Below, in pieces: positions 42,114 through 51,110 of a stretch of DNA of 64,000 bases. Within the stretch, counting starts at the first letter, position 1, and each line of letters starts with the position of its first letter. This DNA is from Streptomyces flavofungini. Its GTDB lineage: Bacteria > Actinomycetota > Actinomycetes > Streptomycetales > Streptomycetaceae. The notes under the pieces are model-generated. The model was not told the origin of the DNA. It was given only the letters and a program-made list of their open reading frames with translations, and did no database searches. The stretch is taken from assembly GCF_030388665.1 (NCBI RefSeq), contig NZ_CP128846.1, positions 4,228,501 to 4,292,500 of the forward strand, read 5' to 3'. The position numbers and the translations under genes are program-made.

Positions 42114-43511
42114 GTGGCCGCGCCCACCAGCAGCAACCGCAAAGTACTCGGACGCCTCTCCCTGCCCGAGCGGAACTTCGTCGCGGAGGCGCTGCGCGCC
42201 GAGACCGTCGGTGGCGTACTCCTGCTCATCGCCGCCATCACGGCACTGATCTGGGCGAACACCCCGATCAAGGAGAGCTACGAGAGCGTCAGGGACTTCC
42301 ATCTCGGACCCGCCTCGCTCGGCCTCGACCTGTCCATACAGCACTGGGCGGCCGACGGACTGCTCGCGGTCTTCTTCTTCGTCGCCGGGATCGAGCTCAA
42401 GCGCGAGCTGGTCGCCGGCGATCTGCGGGACCCCAAGGCCGCCGCGCTGCCCGTGATCGCCGCCATCTGCGGCATGGCCGTGCCCGCGCTCGTCTACACC
42501 CTGGTGAACGTCCTCGGCGGCGGCGCCACGGACGGCTGGGCCGTGCCGACCGCGACCGACATCGCCTTCGCGCTCGCCGTCCTCGCGGTCATCGGCACCT
42601 CGCTGCCGTCCGCGCTGCGGGCCTTCCTGCTGACCCTCGCCGTCGTCGACGACCTCTTCGCGATCATCATCATCGCGATCTTCTTCACCAGCGACCTGAA
42701 CTTCGCGGCGCTCGGCGGCGCGATCCTCGGCCTCGCGGTCTTCTGGCTGCTGCTCCGCAAGGGCGTCCGCGGCTGGTACGTCTACGTTCCGCTGGCCCTC
42801 GTCATCTGGGGCCTGATGTACAACAGCGGCGTCCACGCCACCATCGCCGGCGTCGCCATGGGCCTGATGCTGCGCTGCCACAAGGAGGAGGGCGAGCGGC
42901 ACTCCCCCGGTGAGCACATCGAGCATCTGGTACGCCCCCTCTCCGCCGGGCTCGCCGTGCCGCTGTTCGCGCTGTTCAGCGCCGGTGTCGCGGTGTCCGG
43001 CGGGGCGCTCGGCGACGTCTTCACCAAGCCGGAGACCCTCGGCGTGGTGCTCGGCCTCGTCGTCGGCAAGGCCGTCGGCATCTTCGGCGGCACCTGGCTC
43101 GCCGCCCGCTTCACCAAGGCCGAGCTGAACGAGGACCTGGCGTGGCCGGATGTGTTCGCGGTGGCCTCGCTCGCCGGAATCGGCTTCACTGTCTCGCTGC
43201 TCATCGGGGAACTCGCCTTCAGCGAGGACCCGTTGCTCACCGACGAGATCAAGGCCGCGGTGCTGGTCGGCTCGCTGATAGCGGCCGTGGTCTCCGGAGT
43301 CCTGCTGAAGCTCCGCAACCGGAAGTACCGCAAGCTGTGGGAGGACGAGGAGCGCGACGAGGACCAGAGCGGCATCCCTGACATCTACGAACAGGACGAT
43401 CCGGACTACCACCTGCGGATGGCGGAGATCTACGAGAAGAAGGCCGCCGAGCACCGCAGACTTGCTCGACTGTCAGCCGGATCGAGCGACAGGCACGACG
43501 GTCCGGCATGA
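42114..43511 (+). CDS. nhaA: Na+/H+ antiporter NhaA
   Basis: A 465-residue antiporter that exchanges cytoplasmic Na+ for external H+. GTG 42114 follows GGAGG by 9 bases; an upstream ATG at 42075 has no such site. NhaA features: WANTPIKESYE, FFFVAGIELKREL, the ion-binding region PTATDIAFALAVLAVIG, the two adjacent Asp in LAVVDDLFAIIIIA, and KAVGIFGGTWLA near the end. About 12 membrane helices. The C-terminal ~65 residues are hydrophilic and charged (KLWEDEERDEDQSGIPDIY), longer than in E. coli NhaA. The next gene starts 51 bases downstream. Confidence 0.94.
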   Translation: MAAPTSSNRKVLGRLSLPERNFVAEALRAETVGGVLLLIAAITALIWANTPIKESYESVRDFHLGPASLGLDLSIQHWAADGLLAVFFFVAGIELKRELVAGDLRDPKAAALPVIAAICGMAVPALVYTLVNVLGGGATDGWAVPTATDIAFALAVLAVIGTSLPSALRAFLLTLAVVDDLFAIIIIAIFFTSDLNFAALGGAILGLAVFWLLLRKGVRGWYVYVPLALVIWGLMYNSGVHATIAGVAMGLMLRCHKEEGERHSPGEHIEHLVRPLSAGLAVPLFALFSAGVAVSGGALGDVFTKPETLGVVLGLVVGKAVGIFGGTWLAARFTKAELNEDLAWPDVFAVASLAGIGFTVSLLIGELAFSEDPLLTDEIKAAVLVGSLIAAVVSGVLLKLRNRKYRKLWEDEERDEDQSGIPDIYEQDDPDYHLRMAEIYEKKAAEHRRLARLSAGSSDRHDGPA

Positions 43512-43562
43512 TCTGATCTGACCAGAAGGCACAGAAGAAGTCAGAGGAATGAGGAGCAAGCG

Positions 43563-44060
43563 ATGAGCGCACCCGACGGTCCCGTCGGCACCGAACGCAG
43601 CCTCGGCCAGCTCGTCTCCGCGGCGAGCAAAGAGATGTCGGAGCTGGTGCACGATGAGATCGCGCTGGTCAAGGCCCAGCTGACGCAGGACGTCAAGCGC
43701 GGTGCGATCGGCAGCGCCGCGTTCATCGCGGCCATCGCCGTCCTCATCTTCTCGCTGCCGATGCTGAGCTTCGCCCTGGCCTATGGCATCCGCACTTGGA
43801 GCGGGTTGAACATGGCCATCTGCTTCGTGCTGTCGTTCGCCGCGAATGTCCTGGTGGCCGGAATTCTCGCGTGGATCGGCGTGATCTACGCGAAGAAGGC
43901 CGCGAAGGGCAAGGGCCCCCAGAAGGCCGCGGCCGCCGCCAAGGAGACCGCCGCCGTCCTCGGGAACGTCAAGCCGCACCCGCGCGCCGTGGCCCCTGCG
44001 GGGGCCCTTGAGCTGGAGGCCGGTGAGCGGGCCGACGCTGTGGCACGCTCGACTACATGA
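43563..44060 (+). CDS. Phage-holin-like DUF1469 (actinobacterial holin superfamily III) membrane protein
   Basis: A 165-residue protein with GAGGAG upstream. The N-terminal amphipathic helix LGQLVSAASKEMSELVHDEIALVKAQL is followed by two membrane segments (AAFIAAIAVLIFSLPMLSFALAYG and MAICFVLSFAANVLVAGILAWIGV), then a basic KKAAKGKGPQ tail. This is the DUF1469/YqjE-like layout; despite the name it is a chromosomal membrane protein of unknown function, not part of a phage. It is coupled by a 4-base overlap to the hydrolase gene, matching M. tuberculosis Rv3669-Rv3670. Confidence 0.87.
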   Translation: MSAPDGPVGTERSLGQLVSAASKEMSELVHDEIALVKAQLTQDVKRGAIGSAAFIAAIAVLIFSLPMLSFALAYGIRTWSGLNMAICFVLSFAANVLVAGILAWIGVIYAKKAAKGKGPQKAAAAAKETAAVLGNVKPHPRAVAPAGALELEAGERADAVARSTT

Positions 44061-45007
44061 CGGACCAAGTCCCACCCCCGGACAGGGCCACCGCGCCGAC
44101 CCCCGCGACCGTACGGATCGAGGGCCCCTGGACGCACCGGGACGTCGCCGCCAACGGCGCCCGCTTCCACATCGCGGAGGCAGGTGAGGGCCCGCTGGTG
44201 CTCCTCCTGCACGGCTTCCCGCAGTTCTGGTGGGCCTGGCGGCACCAGCTCGTCGCGCTCGCCGACGCGGGCTTCCGGGCGGTGGCGATGGACCTGCGCG
44301 GCGTGGGCGGCAGCGACCGCACCCCGCGCGGCTACGACCCCGCGAACCTCGCCCTGGACATCACCGGCGTCGTACGGTCCCTCGGCGAGCCCGACGCCGC
44401 GCTCGTCGGGCACGACCTGGGCGGCTACCTCGCCTGGACGGCCGCCGTGATGCGGCCCAAGCTGGTGCGCCGCCTCGCCGTCTCCTCGATGCCGCACCCG
44501 CGCCGCTGGCGCGCGGCGATGCTGCGGGACCGCAAGCAGACGGCGGCCGGGTCGTACGTGTGGGGCTTCCAGCGGCCGTGGCTGCCGGAGCGTCAGCTGG
44601 TCGCGGACGACGGGGCCCTGGTGGGGCGGCTGGTCCGGGACTGGTCGGGGCCGCGCCTGCCGGACGACGAGGCCGTGGAGACGTACCGCCGCGCCATGTG
44701 CATCCCCTCGACGGCGCACTGCTCGATCGAGCCGTACCGCTGGATGGTGCGCTCCCTCGCCCGGCCCGACGGGATCCAGTTCAACCGGCGCATGAAGCGG
44801 CCGGTGCGGGTGCCGACGCTGCATCTGCACGGCTCCCTGGACCCGGTGATGCGCACCCGCAGCGCGGCGGGGTCCGGCGAGTACGTCGAAGCGCCCTACC
44901 GCTGGCGGCTGTTCGACGGCCTCGGGCACTTCCCGCACGAGGAGGACCCGGTGGCGTTCTCCAACGAGCTGGTGTCGTGGCTGAAGGACCCCGAGCCGGA
45001 CCGGTAG
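44057..45007 (+). CDS. Alpha/beta hydrolase, epoxide-hydrolase-like (EphE type)
   Basis: A 316-residue enzyme whose ATG overlaps the holin-like stop. Motifs: oxyanion HGFPQFWWAWRHQL, VAMDLRGVGGSDR, nucleophile Asp in LVGHDLGGYLAW (Asp instead of Ser indicates epoxide hydrolase or haloalkane dehalogenase chemistry), cap domain to ~residue 235, then acid Asp in HLHGSLDPVM and His in FDGLGHFPHEED. Substrate unknown; the HGxP and GHDxGG pattern favours epoxide hydrolase. The stop codon falls inside the first unit of a tandem repeat. Confidence 0.88.
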   Translation: MTDQVPPPDRATAPTPATVRIEGPWTHRDVAANGARFHIAEAGEGPLVLLLHGFPQFWWAWRHQLVALADAGFRAVAMDLRGVGGSDRTPRGYDPANLALDITGVVRSLGEPDAALVGHDLGGYLAWTAAVMRPKLVRRLAVSSMPHPRRWRAAMLRDRKQTAAGSYVWGFQRPWLPERQLVADDGALVGRLVRDWSGPRLPDDEAVETYRRAMCIPSTAHCSIEPYRWMVRSLARPDGIQFNRRMKRPVRVPTLHLHGSLDPVMRTRSAAGSGEYVEAPYRWRLFDGLGHFPHEEDPVAFSNELVSWLKDPEPDR

Positions 45008-45095
45008 AGGCCCCGGGCCGGTGGAGGTCCCGACCCCGACCGGTGGAGATCCCCGACCGGAGCGGCGGAGATCCGGGGCGGTTCCGGCGGAGGTC
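44996..45095. repeat. Degenerate GACCGGTGGAGATCCC tandem repeat starting at the hydrolase stop
   Basis: About five related units of 16-22 bp (GACCGGTAGAGGCCCC, GGCCGGTGGAGGTCCCGACC, GACCGGTGGAGATCCCC, GACCGGAGCGGCGGAGATCC, CGGTTCCGGCGGAGGTCCG). The first contains the TAG of the hydrolase gene (45005-45007). No frame with coding character is seen in it. Confidence 0.75.
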
Positions 45096-45232
45096 CGATG
45101 ACACGGTTCACGGCTCCCTGGCCGCCACCTCGGGGGAACTACTGTCCTACGAACGCCAATTGCCTGCCGCATAGGCCAATTGGGGCCCTTGGGCGCGGTT
45201 ACCGACCTTGAGGCACGGGCACACGTCCGGGT

Positions 45233-45430
45233 ATGGGCTGGACGCACGACTACAGTGACGTAGCACGCAAGCGCCGGACGGCCACCGTGGTGAACGGCCA
45301 CGAGAGGGGCGGCCCGCACGATCCGGGGCACCCCGGTGACGCGGCTTCCGCCGAGGCCATCGGCATCCCCCGCATTCTGCGCCGCAGGGCCCGCTGGATG
45401 TCCGCGCGGCTGCGGCACACCCGCGACTGA
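45233..45430 (+). CDS. Small basic protein of unknown function
   Basis: A 65-residue frame beginning MGWTHDYSDVARKRRTATVV. It is rich in Arg/His, with a basic C-terminal helix (RILRRRARWMSARLRH). Third codon positions are strongly GC-biased like neighbouring genes, which favours a real gene, but the ribosome binding site is weak (CCGGGT). I do not recognise a family. It lies between a rightward hydrolase and the leftward MarP gene, whose end is 42 bases away. The basic composition would suit nucleic-acid or membrane binding, but that is a guess. Confidence 0.5.
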   Translation: MGWTHDYSDVARKRRTATVVNGHERGGPHDPGHPGDAASAEAIGIPRILRRRARWMSARLRHTRD

Positions 45431-45472
45431 CCCGCCACGCTCACCCGCGCATCGGCTCCCCCAGGGGCGCGC

Positions 45473-46675
45473 CTAGAGCGCGCACCCCTGGCTGTCGACC
45501 TCCTGGTTGGCGGTGCGGCCGCGCTCGATGTCCTCGCGCACCTCGTCCACGGTCAGGGCGTATCCGGTGTCCGGGTCGTCGAGCGACTTGGCGAAGATCA
45601 CGCCGTAGACCTTGCCGTCCGGGGTGAGCAGCGGGCCGCCGGAGTTGCCCTGGCGGACCGTGGCGTACAGCGAGTACACATCGCGGCGGACCGTGCCCCG
45701 GTGGTAGATGTCGGGGCCCTTGGCCGTGATGCGGCCGCGCACGCGCGCGGAGCGGACGTCGTAGGGGCCGTCCTCGGGGAAGCCCGCCACGATCGCGCTG
45801 TCGCCGCTCTGGGCGTCGCGCGAGGTGAACTGCAGCGGCGGCGCGGGCAGGGTCGGCACGTCCAGGACGGCGATGTCGCGCTCCCAGTCGTAGAGCACGA
45901 CCTTGGCGTCGTACTTCTCGGCCTCGCCCCCTATCTGCACCTTGGGCTCGTCGACGCCGCCGACCACGTGCGCGTTCGTCATCACGCGGCGCGGGGCGAA
46001 CACGAAGCCGGTGCCTTCGAGGGCCTTGCCGCAGCTGTGCGCGTCACCGCTGATCTTCACGATGGAGCGCTTGGCATCGGCCGCGACCTTGCTGCCCACC
46101 AGTTTGGGGTCCGGGGGCTCGACGTCCTTGATGGGCTCGTTCGAGAACGGGCTGAAGACCTGTGGGAAGCCGTTCTGCGCGAGGACGGAGGAGAAGTCGG
46201 CGAACCAGGTGTCCGCCTTGTTCGGCAGGGTGCGGGAGACCCCGTGCAGGACCGTGGAGTTGCGCACCTCCTTGCCGAGCGTCGGCAGCGTGGTGCCCGC
46301 GAGGGCGGAGCCGATCAGCCAGGCGACGAGCAGCATCGCGACGACGTTGACCAGCGCGCCGCCGGTGGCGTCCAGGGCTCTGGCGGGCTGCCAGGTGATG
46401 TACCTGCGGAGCTTGTTGCCCAGGTGGGTGGTGAAGGCCTGGCCGACGGAGGCGCAGACGATCACGACGACGACGGCGGCGACGGCCGCGGTCGTGCTGA
46501 CCCGCGCGCCCTCGTCGGTGAAGGCGTCCCAGATGACCGGCAGCAGATACACCGCGACGAGACCGCCGCCGAGGAAGCCGATCACCGAGAGGATGCCGAC
46601 GACGAAACCCTGGCGGTAGCCGACGATCGCGAACCACACGGCGGCGAGCAGCAGCAGGATGTCCAGCACGTTCAC
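45473..46675 (-). CDS. MarP-family membrane serine protease with CvpA domain
   Basis: A 400-residue protein from GTG 46675. Four N-terminal membrane helices form a colicin-V-production (CvpA)-like domain (LDILLLLAAVWFAIVGYRQGF). A periplasmic trypsin-like protease follows, with His in VMTNAHVVGG, Asp in RDIAVLDVP and Ser in VRQGNSGGPLL. A cysteine pair (AHSCGKA and SQGCAL) may form the regulatory disulfide known in mycobacterial MarP (Rv3671c), which is needed for acid resistance. The gene order MarP-Nudix-nth is conserved here, on one strand. Confidence 0.92.
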   Translation of the reverse strand: MNVLDILLLLAAVWFAIVGYRQGFVVGILSVIGFLGGGLVAVYLLPVIWDAFTDEGARVSTTAAVAAVVVVIVCASVGQAFTTHLGNKLRRYITWQPARALDATGGALVNVVAMLLVAWLIGSALAGTTLPTLGKEVRNSTVLHGVSRTLPNKADTWFADFSSVLAQNGFPQVFSPFSNEPIKDVEPPDPKLVGSKVAADAKRSIVKISGDAHSCGKALEGTGFVFAPRRVMTNAHVVGGVDEPKVQIGGEAEKYDAKVVLYDWERDIAVLDVPTLPAPPLQFTSRDAQSGDSAIVAGFPEDGPYDVRSARVRGRITAKGPDIYHRGTVRRDVYSLYATVRQGNSGGPLLTPDGKVYGVIFAKSLDDPDTGYALTVDEVREDIERGRTANQEVDSQGCAL

Positions 46676-46805
46676 GGAATTCAGTCCTCGCCTCGCATCA
46701 TTCCCCGCCTCGCCTCGCGGACTGTGCGCGTCACGGTCCTCGCGCCCGCCCCGCGGGCGGTGCGCACGGCTCCGGGCCCCGGTCGACCCGGTCCCCGCAA
46801 CCTTG

Positions 46806-47621
46806 TCATGAGCCCCAGTCGAGCGGGACCTCGCGGCCTCGGTCCCAGGGGCGCTCCCAGCCCGCGTAGTGCAGCAGTCTGTCGATGAGGCCGGCCGTGA
46901 AACCCCAGACCAGGGCGGACTCGACGAGGAACGCCGGGCCGCGGTGGCCGCTCGGGTGGACCGTCGTCGCGCGGTTCGCCGGGTCCGTGAGATCGGACAC
47001 GGGGACCGTGAACACCCGGGCCGTCTCGGCCGGGTCGACGACGCCGACGGGGCTCGGCACGCGCCACCAGCCGAGCACCGGCGTCACGACGAAGTCGCTC
47101 ACCGGGATGAACAGGCTCGGCAGCACGCCGAAGAGCTGCACGCCGCTCGGGTCGAGGCCGGTCTCCTCCTCGGCCTCGCGCAGCGCCGCCCGCAGCGGGC
47201 CCGCGACGCGCGGGTCGCCGTCCTCCGGGTCGAGGGCGCCGCCGGGGAACGACGGCTGGCCCGCGTGCGAGCGCAGCGAGCTGGCCCGCTCCATGAGCAG
47301 CAGCTCCGGGCCCCGCTCGCCCTCGCCGAACAGGACGAGGACGGCGGACTTCCGGCCCGCGCCGTCCTCCGGCGGCAGGAAGCGGCTGAGCTGGTCGGGG
47401 CGGACGCTCTCGACGGCGCGCAGCACGGGGGTGAGCCACGGGGGCAGGCCCTCGGCGGAGAGCAGGCCCCGGGCGGTGAGGGCGTGGTGGTCGTCGCGGC
47501 GGACGGGGCCGCCGGTCGCGGGGCCTTGGGGGCGTGCGGAGCCTTGGGGGCGTGCCGGGTCCTTGCCCTGGCCGTCGGTCATGTCCGTCTCGTCTGTGTG
47601 CGTATCGCTCGCGTGCGTCAT
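46806..47621 (-). CDS. Nudix CoA pyrophosphatase (NudL-like)
   Basis: A 271-residue protein from ATG 47621. The first ~40 residues are polar and repetitive (PQGSARPQGPATGG). The Nudix box is present as GALDPEDGD ... LRAALREAEEETGLDPSGV with the REAEEETG core. The preceding LRSHAGQPSFPGG matches the NuCoA/UPF0035 signature of CoA-hydrolysing members such as NudL. It would cleave CoA or acyl-CoA to 4-phosphopantetheine and adenosine 3',5'-bisphosphate. It lies between nth and the MarP-like gene, as Rv3672c does in mycobacteria. Confidence 0.88.
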   Translation of the reverse strand: MTHASDTHTDETDMTDGQGKDPARPQGSARPQGPATGGPVRRDDHHALTARGLLSAEGLPPWLTPVLRAVESVRPDQLSRFLPPEDGAGRKSAVLVLFGEGERGPELLLMERASSLRSHAGQPSFPGGALDPEDGDPRVAGPLRAALREAEEETGLDPSGVQLFGVLPSLFIPVSDFVVTPVLGWWRVPSPVGVVDPAETARVFTVPVSDLTDPANRATTVHPSGHRGPAFLVESALVWGFTAGLIDRLLHYAGWERPWDRGREVPLDWGS

Positions 47622-47712
47622 CGGCACCCCCGTCCGTCCCTGCACAACGCCTGTCGGCCCGCTGATGGTTCCTCGTCCCGGCGATCTCCCGGGCGTGCTC
47701 CCGGCCCCCCGG

Positions 47713-48732
47713 TCACCCGGCGGCGCCCAGGGGCGGGGCCGCCTTGCCCGGATAGTCGGGCGGCGGGTTGAGCCGCTGGCCGGGCATGCCCCCCATCTCG
47801 TACTTCAGGAGCTTCCTGGCCTTGTCGGGGTCCGTCTCGCCCTCTCCGTACGACGGGCAGAGGGGGGCGATCGGGCAGGCGCCGCAGGCGGGCTTGCGGG
47901 CGTGGCAGATGCGGCGGCCGTGGAAGATCACGCGGTGCGAGAGCATCGTCCAGTCGCTCTTCGGGAACAGCGCGCCGACGGCGGCCTCGACCTTGTCCGG
48001 GTCGGTCTCCTCCGTCCACTTCCAGCGGCGCACCAGGCGGCCGAAGTGCGTGTCCACGGTGATCCCGGGGACTCCGAAGGCGTTGCCCAGCACCACGAAC
48101 GCGGTCTTGCGGCCCACACCCGGCAGCTTGACCAGGTCCTGGAGGCGGCCGGGGACCTCGCCGCCGAAGTCGTCGCGCAGCGCCGCCGACAGGCCCATGA
48201 TCGACCGCGTCTTGGCGCGGAAGAAGCCGGTCGGGCGGATCAGCTCCTCGACCTCCTCGGGGTTGGCGGCGGCCAGGTCCTCGGGGGTGGGGTAGCGGGA
48301 GAAGAGCGCCGGGGTCGTCTGGTTCACCCGCAGGTCCGTCGTCTGGGCCGACAGGACGGTGGCGACCAGGAGCTGGAAGGGGTTCTCGAAGTCCAGCTCC
48401 GGGTGGGCGTACGGATACACGTCGGCCAGCTCACGGTTGATGCGGCGGGCCTGGCGGACGAGGGCGGTGTGGGATTGCGGGGGTTTGGGCCTCTTGAGGG
48501 GGGCGGCGTCGTCCGTGGGCGTTGCCTTCTTGGCGGGAGCCGTCTTCTTGGCGGCAGTCGGCTTCTTGGCGGGAGTGGCCTTCCTGGCGGAGGCCGCGCT
48601 CTCGACAGGGGCTGCCTTCTTGGCCGGAGCTGTCTTCTTCGCCGGGGCAGCCTTCTTCGCCGCCGTCGTCGCCGTCTTCGGCACCGTCCCGCCTCCGTCC
48701 CTGGAGCCTTCTGACACGCCTCGTTTCGCCAT
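47713..48732 (-). CDS. nth: Endonuclease III with long basic N-terminal tail
   Basis: A 339-residue DNA glycosylase/AP lyase for oxidised pyrimidines. The catalytic domain begins near residue 85. The helix-hairpin-helix with the lysine nucleophile is [14 protein letters not shown], the catalytic Asp is in [11 protein letters not shown], and the [4Fe-4S] ligands are Cys-x6-Cys-x2-Cys-x5-Cys in [18 protein letters not shown]. coli Nth is 211 residues; the extra ~80 N-terminal residues are an [13 protein letters not shown] Lys/Ala/Pro tail, probably a DNA-binding extension. Mycobacterial Rv3674c is the counterpart. It is transcribed away from crp. Confidence 0.94.
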   Translation of the reverse strand: MAKRGVSEGSRDGGGTVPKTATTAAKKAAPAKKTAPAKKAAPVESAASARKATPAKKPTAAKKTAPAKKATPTDDAAPLKRPKPPQSHTALVRQARRINRELADVYPYAHPELDFENPFQLLVATVLSAQTTDLRVNQTTPALFSRYPTPEDLAAANPEEVEELIRPTGFFRAKTRSIMGLSAALRDDFGGEVPGRLQDLVKLPGVGRKTAFVVLGNAFGVPGITVDTHFGRLVRRWKWTEETDPDKVEAAVGALFPKSDWTMLSHRVIFHGRRICHARKPACGACPIAPLCPSYGEGETDPDKARKLLKYEMGGMPGQRLNPPPDYPGKAAPPLGAAG

Positions 48733-49286
48733 GGCGCCAGCGTACGGGCCGTCACTGACACGGGCGGGGGAGATGCGCAGTTGTCACGCGCCGGAGATCG
48801 TCACGCGGGCCGGAACCGACCCGCACGGGCACCCCGGCCACCACCGCGCCCCCTTGGCGGAAAGTCGCCGCACCCGACCGAGCGCTCCGAGGAGCACGCT
48901 CCGGCACTCACTCCCCCACCACGCCTGGCACGCCCCCCGAAACACCCTCCACCCACCCCGGTCCCGCCTCTCCCACGCCCCACCCAACGCCCGATTTGTC
49001 TGGTTCCTCGGGGTAACGTAAGCGTGTTCGCCCACAGCAGAATCACCGGGCGGGCTCGTGACCGCTGTCGCCGTGGCCTGTGCTCTCACGGGCCAGGGAG
49101 CAGGTGTCCGACCCACGTCCGGACGTCCGTATCCGTCGCCGGTCCCCCGGATCGGCCCCCAATTGGCCCCCTTCCGCATTGCCCCCGTCACAAGTGCGGC
49201 AGACTTGAGTGACTGATCACACTGTTTGAACCGTCCGGCAAACTGGGGGCACGGTCCCCTGATGCAGGTCGACAAGGAGAGAACTC
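48733..49286. other. Divergent nth-crp intergenic region
   Basis: About 550 bases without a supportable gene. 48780-49000 is GC-rich with short frames only. From about 49190 the sequence is AT-richer and contains GTGACTGATCAC (49210-49221), close to the reported Streptomyces Crp half-site spacing GTG-N6-CAC, about 65 bases upstream of crp. Autoregulation of crp is therefore conceivable. Confidence 0.4.
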
Positions 49287-49961
49287 GTGGACGACGTTCT
49301 GCGGCGCGCCCCGCTCTTCGCGGCGCTCGATGACGAGCAGGCCGCGGAGCTCCGCGCCTCCATGAGTGAGGTGACCCTCGCGCGCGGAGACGCGCTTTTC
49401 CATGAGGGCGACCCCGGAGACCGGCTGTACGTGGTCACCGAGGGCAAGGTGAAGCTCCACCGCACGTCCCCGGACGGCCGCGAGAACATGCTCGCGGTGC
49501 TCGGCCCCGGCGAGCTGATCGGTGAGCTCTCGCTCTTCGACCCGGGCCCGCGCACGGCCACGGCCTCCGCCCTCACCGAGGTCAAGCTGCTCGGCCTCGG
49601 CCACGGCGACCTCCAGCCCTGGCTGAACGCCCGCCCTGAGGTGGCCGCCGCCCTGCTGCGCGCTGTCGCCCGGCGCCTGCGCAAGACCAACGACCAGATG
49701 TCGGACCTGGTGTTCTCCGACGTCCCCGGCCGCGTGGCCCGCGCCCTGCTGGACCTGTCCCGCCGCTTCGGCGTGCAGTCCGAGGAAGGCATCCACGTGG
49801 TGCACGACCTCACCCAGGAAGAGCTGGCCCAGTTGGTCGGCGCGTCGCGCGAGACGGTCAACAAGGCCCTCGCCGACTTCGCGGGCCGCGGCTGGCTGCG
49901 CCTGGAGGCCCGCGCGGTGATCCTGCTCGACGTGGAGCGCCTGGCCAAGCGGTCGCGCTGA
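49287..49961 (+). CDS. crp: Crp/Fnr-family cAMP receptor protein
   Basis: A 224-residue regulator from GTG 49287 with AAGGAGAG upstream. The cyclic-nucleotide domain contains GDPGDRLYVVTEGKVKLHR and GPGELIGELSLFDPGPRTATASAL, with Glu and Arg-Thr in the cAMP pocket. The hinge helix leads to the winged helix: HDLTQEELAQLVGASRETVNKALADF, whose recognition helix contains RETVNK. In S. coelicolor Crp governs germination, early development and precursor supply for antibiotics. It is followed by its own strong terminator. Confidence 0.96.
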   Translation: MDDVLRRAPLFAALDDEQAAELRASMSEVTLARGDALFHEGDPGDRLYVVTEGKVKLHRTSPDGRENMLAVLGPGELIGELSLFDPGPRTATASALTEVKLLGLGHGDLQPWLNARPEVAAALLRAVARRLRKTNDQMSDLVFSDVPGRVARALLDLSRRFGVQSEEGIHVVHDLTQEELAQLVGASRETVNKALADFAGRGWLRLEARAVILLDVERLAKRSR

Positions 49962-50002
49962 CGCTGTTCCTCACGTACGGGGCCCGGCGCTCCGTACGCG
50001 AT

Positions 50003-50035
50003 CGGGGCCGCCCCCTGAACCAGGGGGCGGCCCCG
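50003..50035 (+). terminator. Terminator of crp
   Basis: A perfect 15-bp stem, CGGGGCCGCCCCCTG (50003-50017) and its complement (50021-50035), with a 3-nt loop, starting 42 bases after the crp stop. Confidence 0.88.
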
Positions 50036-50134
50036 TCGTCGTATCCCCGCGAGCACGCCCGCGCCCCGCGCCACCAGTCGACTTCAGGGCGGAATTTACG
50101 TGCCCCGGGGCGCGGCACGCTGCACAGTGGGCCC

Positions 50135-50971
50135 ATGGGCACCGTCAGTCGGGGACTGGACAGTCAGGGCTACATCGAGCGTGAGGGCTCGCTGGGGCGG
50201 GTGGGCGACGCCCTGTGGCCCGTCGTGGCCGCCGCGCGCGACCGCGTCGCGGAGACCTTCGGCAAGCGCCTCGACAGCGCGTACCTGTACGGCTCCGTGC
50301 CCCGCGGCACCGCCCGCGCGGGCCGCTCCGACCTCGACCTGCTGCTCGTCCTGCGCGCGGAGCCGACTCCGGACGACCGCGCCGACGCGGACGCCGTGGC
50401 CGCCGCCGTCGACAAGGAGTTCACCGAGGTCGACGGCGTGGGCGTCCTGCTGTCGAGCCGCGCGGCCGTCCTGAGCGATCTTGAGACGTACGACCTCGGC
50501 TGGTTCGTGGCCTGCCTCTGCACGCCCCTGCTCGGCGAGGACCTGGCCGAATTCCTGCCCCGCTACCGGCCCGACAGCCTCCTCGCCCGCGAGACCAACG
50601 GCGACCTCGCCCTGTTCCTGCCCCGCTGGCGCGCCCGGGCCGCCGCGGCCGCCGACGACCCCGAGGCCCTGCGCGCCCTGGTCCGCGGCGCCTCCCGCCA
50701 CCTCGTGCGCACCGGCTTCACGCTCGTCATGCCGCGCTGGGGCGGCTGGACCAGCGACCTCACGGAGATGGCGGAGGTGTTCGCGCGGTACTACCCCGAA
50801 TGGGCCGACCCGATGCGGGCGGCGGCCGCCATGGCCCTCGAACCGGCCGCCGACACCGCCGCGCTGCGCGAGTACACCGACGTGATCGGGCCGTGGCTGG
50901 CCGAGGAGTACGCGGCGGTGCACGGAGTGAAGGCCCCGCGCCCGGAGCAGGACGAGCCCGGGGCGCACTAG
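50135..50971 (+). CDS. Nucleotidyltransferase-domain protein (AadA/KNTase-like fold)
   Basis: A 278-residue protein. The polymerase-beta-like nucleotidyltransferase core is in SAYLYGSVPRGTARAGRSDLDLLLVL, that is GS-x-x-x-G followed by the metal-binding Asp-x-Asp. A third acidic strand is plausible around EFTEVDGVGVLL. The C-terminal two-thirds are helical, as in aminoglycoside adenylyltransferases, although such chromosomal proteins mostly have unknown substrates. Its start is 170 bases after crp, beyond the terminator, so it is a separate unit. Confidence 0.8.
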   Translation: MGTVSRGLDSQGYIEREGSLGRVGDALWPVVAAARDRVAETFGKRLDSAYLYGSVPRGTARAGRSDLDLLLVLRAEPTPDDRADADAVAAAVDKEFTEVDGVGVLLSSRAAVLSDLETYDLGWFVACLCTPLLGEDLAEFLPRYRPDSLLARETNGDLALFLPRWRARAAAAADDPEALRALVRGASRHLVRTGFTLVMPRWGGWTSDLTEMAEVFARYYPEWADPMRAAAAMALEPAADTAALREYTDVIGPWLAEEYAAVHGVKAPRPEQDEPGAH

Positions 50972-51110
50972 GAAGTCCTCCGGCGCGTCCGCAGGGCCCG
51001 CGCCGGACCGATCCTCCGGACAGCCCCGGATGAGCCCGTGCTCGCGCAGCTTCCCGGGCGAGCCCGTGCCCCCCCCCCACAGCCCCGGAGGACCCCGCGC
51101 CCCCGCAGCC

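Noticed and set aside
43563..44060. Prophage, because of the holin-like protein
   Set aside because: No other phage gene is near. DUF1469 proteins are chromosomal in actinobacteria, and the gene order matches mycobacteria.
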